Notes under the pieces: model-generated
Told to the model about the DNA's origin: nothing
The model's database searches: none
Seen by the model: only the letters and a program-made list of their open reading frames with translations
Assembly (NCBI RefSeq): GCF_022549215.1
Contig: NZ_JAKZFC010000007.1
Coordinates: forward strand, 120,130 to 184,129
Length of the DNA stretch: 64,000 bases
From: Solibacillus palustris
GTDB taxonomy: Bacteria > Bacillota > Bacilli > Bacillales_A > Planococcaceae
Direction of reading: 5' to 3'
Translations under genes and position numbers: made by a program
Shown: in pieces, positions 61,408-64,000 of the stretch
How positions within the stretch are numbered: the first letter of the stretch is position 1
Layout: each line of letters opens with the position of its first letter

Positions 61408-61525
61408 AGTTTAACTATTCTGACTTTTAATTGAGTAGCAACAATCTTTTTGAAATCAGCCTAAGAAAAAGATGGGATCTCTATGGAATCCCATCTTGAA
61501 GTAAAGCCCCCTTTAGTTTAATAAG
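61408..61525 (-). repeat. Cassette repeat R6 with a different terminator
   Basis: A decayed first palindrome (AGTTTAACTATTCTGACT, 61408-61435), an unrelated terminator hairpin AAGATGGGAT / AATCCCATCTT (61467-61497) with T5 on the minus strand, then the standard second palindrome CTTGAAGTAAAG / CTTTAGTTTAATAAG (61495-61525). It follows the 61551-61832 gene. Confidence 0.75.
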
Positions 61526-61550
61526 AAATCATTCGTTGAACCTTAGATTT

Positions 61551-61832
61551 TTACATAACTATTTGATTAGTTATTAATCCTAAAATTACAAACCCAACAA
61601 TAAAAGCACCTATGTGAATTAAAATCTTATATCTCAACTTAATTTTTAACAAGAAATATAACCTAAAGGTGAAATAAATTATTATCAAATCAATAGGTGT
61701 CTTAATCAGTGAAACAGTAAATTTATTATTGATATGGAACTGTTCATAAATAAAGTCCCTAAAAAAAGAATTATTTGCTAAAGCAATCATAGAAAAAACG
61801 ACTTGATAAACAAAAAACTTAAAAAGGTTCAC
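61551..61832 (-). CDS. Small basic membrane protein
   Basis: 93 residues from a GTG at 61832 (GGGGAG upstream). Three membrane helices (about 3-18, 40-58 and 70-90) and a basic loop LKIKLRYKI. No motif recognised. Single-gene unit followed by repeat R6. Confidence 0.6.
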   Translation of the reverse strand: MNLFKFFVYQVVFSMIALANNSFFRDFIYEQFHINNKFTVSLIKTPIDLIIIYFTFRLYFLLKIKLRYKILIHIGAFIVGFVILGLITNQIVM

Positions 61833-61912
61833 ACAATTCCAACTCCCCTATAATCCAATCTTGATTATATTCTTGTTTTACTTCTCCTAAAGTATTGTTT
61901 TACTAATTATTT

Positions 61913-62008
61913 GTTATTCAACTATCCTGCCCCTTTAGTTCAATAAGAAAAAAGAGCTGCCTAAGCAACTCAATGTTCTTAAAGTAAAGCCCCCGTTAGT
62001 AAAATAAG
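61913..62008 (-). repeat. Cassette repeat R5 (complete)
   Basis: First palindrome GTTATTCAACTATC / TTTAGTTCAATAAG around CTGCCCC (61913-61947), terminator GAGctGCctaaGCaaCTC (61954-61971) with A6/T6 flank, second palindrome 61978-62008 (loop AGCCCCCG). Confidence 0.88.
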
Positions 62009-62031
62009 AGGGGAGTCAAATTTATGCAGAT

Positions 62032-62150
62032 TTACAACGATAAGACTTCAATTTCATTCATGGTATTTAAGTCTTTTTCCAAACTTTGATTTGTGAACTT
62101 TATTAGGTTTATTAATGTATACGTTATAAATCCATGTTTTACTAAAACAC
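62032..62150 (-). pseudogene. C-terminal remnant of a cassette gene
   Basis: About 39 minus-strand codons, open into the repeat fragment at 62145: GVLVKHGFITYTLINLIKF, then TNQSLEKDLNTMNEIEVLSL and TAA at 62034. Protein-like, but the 5' part is absent and replaced by a half repeat, so a recombination or deletion has fused a repeat to the tail of a gene. Confidence 0.45.
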
Positions 62151-62215
62151 CGTTAGTTGAAGAAGAAAAGTGAAGCGTATGCAACAATCGCGCCCTTATG
62201 TGGAACAAAAAATTC
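62143..62215 (-). repeat. Cassette half-repeat R4b
   Basis: ACTAAAACACCGTTAGTTGAAGAAG remnants (CCGTTAGTTGAAGAAG at about 62150-62165) followed by GTATGCAACAATCGCGCCC; only the second palindrome's right arm is clear. Confidence 0.45.
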
Positions 62216-62237
62216 TATACTAGTTTAGAAAATCCCT

Positions 62238-62491
62238 TTAACTATCTACTCTTTGCGGGTTTTGCCAGTATATAAAGCCATCCTTAGAATAAGTTCGACT
62301 CATTCCTATCTTTTCAAGGACTCTTATTGACGCTACATTCTCTTCAGCACACTCCGCGACTATTTTATCAACCTGGTTGGAAGAAAGGGCCCAATCTTTA
62401 AGTGTGGCCCCATTTCATACTTATCAGAAAAAGCATTATAGCTCTCCGCAGTACAAGGAACGATTAACAAACGATCAGTTTTGATTTCCAA
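62238..62491 (-). pseudogene. GNAT acetyltransferase gene with internal deletion
   Basis: Starts at a TTG (62491) after GGGAGGAAT: EIKTDRLLIVPCTAESYNAF, the normal start of a RimJ/RimL-type acetyltransferase. After YEMGPHLK the reading jumps, in a different frame, to SSNQVDKIVAECAEENVASI and RVLEKIGMSRTYSKDGFIYW, the C-terminal part. Roughly the middle 70-90 residues with the acetyl-CoA site are missing. A dead cassette gene between repeats R4 and R4b. Confidence 0.85.
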
Positions 62492-62551
62492 ATTATATTC
62501 CTCCCAATTTTAATTAATTTTACCATTTAAAATCTACAGATTCCATTACTG

Positions 62552-62648
62552 CTTATTGAACTAAACTGCCCCTTTAGTTCAATAAAAAAAGAGCTGCCTA
62601 AGCAACTCAACGATCTTCGCTAAAGCCCGCGTTAGTTTAAGTGAAAAG
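62552..62648 (-). repeat. Cassette repeat R4 (complete, clearest copy)
   Basis: First palindrome with perfect 13-base arms CTTATTGAACTAAA / TTTAGTTCAATAA around CTGCCCC (62552-62586), terminator GAGctGCctaaGCaaCTC (62591-62608) with T7 on the minus strand, second palindrome CTTCGCTAAAG / CGTTAGTTTAAG (62615-62641). It follows the 62651-62875 gene. Confidence 0.9.
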
Positions 62649-62650
62649 TT

Positions 62651-62875
62651 TCACAATCTACACATTTTATGTAATAACGTTTTTACTAATAGTATCAGAA
62701 AAATAATCAGAAACAGCATTACAATAGAGAATAGATACATTCCTAGTCCTGCCCAAACTCCTTCCTCAAATTCTTCTATAATATTATCAAGATTAAAGAT
62801 AAGCTTGATAACAAAGTTTGAAATAAAAATAAATGCGGTCAAGATAGCAGTGTCTTTTATAATCTTCAATGTCAA
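62651..62875 (-). CDS. Small membrane protein
   Basis: 74 residues from a TTG at 62875 (AAGGGTGG upstream). Two membrane helices (about 9-27 and 46-65) with an acidic loop NLDNIIEEFEEGVW and a basic C-terminus LLHKMCRL. No family recognised. Followed 3 bp later by repeat R4. Confidence 0.6.
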   Translation of the reverse strand: MTLKIIKDTAILTAFIFISNFVIKLIFNLDNIIEEFEEGVWAGLGMYLFSIVMLFLIIFLILLVKTLLHKMCRL

Positions 62876-63035
62876 TAATCCACCCTTTTTTTACTATTCA
62901 ATTTAATGTTGTCCACTTAACTGACTATACGTCCTAATAAACTCTCTAAACGAATATCCTCTTTTATTATACAAGTTTGATTTTTTTATTAAATATTGTA
63001 AATGGTTTAAAATTACTCCAAACGAAATATACTTG

Positions 63036-63070
63036 CTTATTGAACTAAACTGCCCCGTTAGTTGAATAAG
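63036..63070 (-). repeat. Cassette repeat R3: hybrid palindrome without terminator
   Basis: CTTATTGAACTAAA, CTGCCCC, GTTAGTTGAATAAG: the left arm is that of the first palindrome and the right arm that of the second. The terminator between them is absent, as expected from recombination across the shared CCCC loop region. Confidence 0.85.
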
Positions 63071-63091
63071 AGAAACAATGATTTAACTATT

Positions 63092-63364
63092 CTATTCAAA
63101 TAAATTAGTCGAAAAAATACCAACAACAATTAACAAAGATATGCTCCAAAATATTAAACCAACAAAACGGTTATTGAGTGCATAAATCGTCAATCCAAGA
63201 GAAGGTAAGTATAAAGCGATAGCTATAAGCATCATAGGATTGAGTAAAGTCCCTTGAAGCCAATGTTCATTTAACTCATAATTCACTTTAATAAGTAAAG
63301 CAGCTACTACACTTAGAATTATAGCAATGATTCCACTTAAAGAACGTTTTGCTACTCTCATCAT
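63092..63364 (-). CDS. Small membrane protein
   Basis: 90 residues with three membrane helices (about 8-26, 42-60 and 67-87) and basic N-terminus MMRVAKRSL. GAGGTGAAG precedes the ATG. No family recognised. It lies between repeats R2 and R3. Confidence 0.65.
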   Translation of the reverse strand: MMRVAKRSLSGIIAIILSVVAALLIKVNYELNEHWLQGTLLNPMMLIAIALYLPSLGLTIYALNNRFVGLIFWSISLLIVVGIFSTNLFE

Positions 63365-63379
63365 TCTTCACCTCAATTA

Positions 63380-63473
63380 CTTCTTAAACTATCCTGCTCC
63401 TTTAGTTCAATAAAAAAAGGAGCTGCCTAAGCAACTCAACAATCTTCACTAAAGCCCCTGTTAGTTGAATAAT
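63380..63473 (-). repeat. Cassette repeat R2 (complete)
   Basis: First palindrome CTTCTTAAACTATC / TTTAGTTCAATAAA around CTGCTCC (63380-63414), terminator GGAGctGCctaaGCaaCTC (63419-63437) with T7 on the minus strand, second palindrome CTTCACTAAAG / TGTTAGTTGAATAAT (63444-63473). It follows the glyoxalase-type gene. Confidence 0.88.
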
Positions 63474-63482
63474 AAAAGAATC

Positions 63483-63845
63483 TTAAATTTCTTTAATAAT
63501 CTCTACTCTGTTTCCAAAAGGGTCTCTAAACTCAAAACGTTCAAAATTTGGAATTGGTACTGAATCTAATATTTTTATATTATTTTCCATCAATACTCTT
63601 CTCCAATATGATACATCTTCTACCTGGTATGCTAAGTGGGCTTTCGTTGTTAATCTATTAAAGCCATCTTCTGTACCTACATGCACCTCTTTATCACCAA
63701 CTTGTAACCAAAAGCCCCCTCTTCCTTGAAGTGAAATTGGCTTTTCAATTTCTTCTAGTTTCAATACATTACAATAAAAATTCTTACCTTCCTCTTCAGC
63801 ACCTTTTGGAATAGTTATCTGTGCGTGATGTAATCCAAGAATCAT
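63483..63845 (-). CDS. VOC family (glyoxalase/bleomycin-resistance-like) protein
   Basis: 120 residues, a single vicinal-oxygen-chelate unit pair: GLHHAQITIPKG with the first metal His, KEVHVGTEDGF, KAHLAYQVEDV and a terminal FEFRDPFGNRVEIIKEI. Such proteins are metal-dependent enzymes or binding proteins for small toxic molecules. AGGGGGTATC precedes the ATG. The gene lies in the repeat-separated array and is followed 10 bp later by repeat R2. Confidence 0.88.
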   Translation of the reverse strand: MILGLHHAQITIPKGAEEEGKNFYCNVLKLEEIEKPISLQGRGGFWLQVGDKEVHVGTEDGFNRLTTKAHLAYQVEDVSYWRRVLMENNIKILDSVPIPNFERFEFRDPFGNRVEIIKEI

Positions 63846-63946
63846 ATAGATACCCCCTAAGTATTAAAACTATTTCTTATCTTTATTGTACTTTATAATA
63901 TATATATTTCAAATTATGTATTATTTATGTAAACTCATTATTATTT

Positions 63947-64000
63947 CTTAATGAATTAAACTGCTTCTTTAGTTCAATAAGAAAAAAGAGCTGCATACGT
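63947..64000 (-). repeat. Cassette repeat R1, cut by the right edge
   Basis: First palindrome CTTAATGAATTAAA / TTTAGTTCAATAAG around CTGCTTC, then AAAAAAGAGCTGCATACG..., the start of the terminator hairpin. It shows that the array continues beyond the window. Confidence 0.8.

Noticed and set aside
60398..64000. True integron with attC sites
   Set aside because: The repeat cores (GTTAGTT/AACTAAC) do not fit the attC consensus GTTRRRY, and no integrase gene is in the window. Only the general cassette-like layout is retained as a finding.

Overview
The window looks like a chromosomal segment of an AT-rich, spore-forming, aerobic Bacillales bacterium. The best guess is a Lysinibacillus/Solibacillus-type member of the Planococcaceae/Caryophanaceae. 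Supporting signs are strong AGGAGG-type ribosome sites with frequent TTG/GTG starts, a glcU-gdh pair, a SpoIIP-type protein, the YvrJ/DUF2922/DUF1659 trio, DUF2621 and the ccdA-yneI-ccdC cluster. I saw no rRNA, tRNA, CRISPR array or intact insertion sequence. The genus is inference only.

Layout. 1-8.6 kb: a catabolic block with an FAD oxidoreductase (cut by the left edge), a DUF4127 protein, a sugar ABC transporter (two permeases and a lipoprotein binding protein), a divergent PucR-type regulator and an MsmX-like ATPase; CcpA-like operators sit in the divergent region. 9.5-19.2 kb: a ROK regulator, two TIM-barrel sugar isomerases/epimerases and a Gfo/Idh/MocA dehydrogenase, followed by a five-gene Opp/Dpp-type ABC transporter, all on the minus strand. 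The two blocks plausibly take up and degrade modified sugars or oligosaccharides.

19.2-32.2 kb: an orphan response regulator whose phospho-acceptor Asp is Glu, lying between structured palindromic elements; a TsdA-like dihaem cytochrome c; a cold-shock protein with a long leader; acetyltransferases, a chemotaxis receptor, a nucleoside deaminase and a phospholipase-D-type enzyme. 32.2-45.4 kb: two ECF sigma operons (one with an anti-sigma-like/SpoIIP fusion), a hydrolase-rhodanese pair, CopC/CopD, glucose dehydrogenase with a glucose permease, a PP2C-like phosphatase overlapping a HIT protein, and a LysE exporter. 45.5-55.4 kb: a 1127-aa secreted repeat protein, SCO1 and the CcdA cytochrome c maturation cluster.

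55.4-64 kb is an accessory region of small, mostly minus-strand membrane genes. They are separated by a recurring composite repeat (palindrome, terminator hairpin, second palindrome), with decayed gene fragments between them. It resembles a cassette array, although no recombinase is visible.

Four families of non-coding repeats are the most unusual content: (1) arrays of CGAGCATAAA-like units phased at about 21 bp inside a shared frame ending in TTTCGGTGATG (33.8, 35.5 and 50.7 kb); (2) a structured element with compensatory stem changes, placed just upstream of minus-strand genes (2.75, 13.5 and 50.0 kb); (3) the composite cassette repeats (59-64 kb, with one relative at 39.9 kb); (4) mini-hairpins with an ACATCGTGT core on both sides of the response regulator gene. 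All coordinates and motifs come from reading the sequence by eye; family names come from recognising motifs, not from searches.
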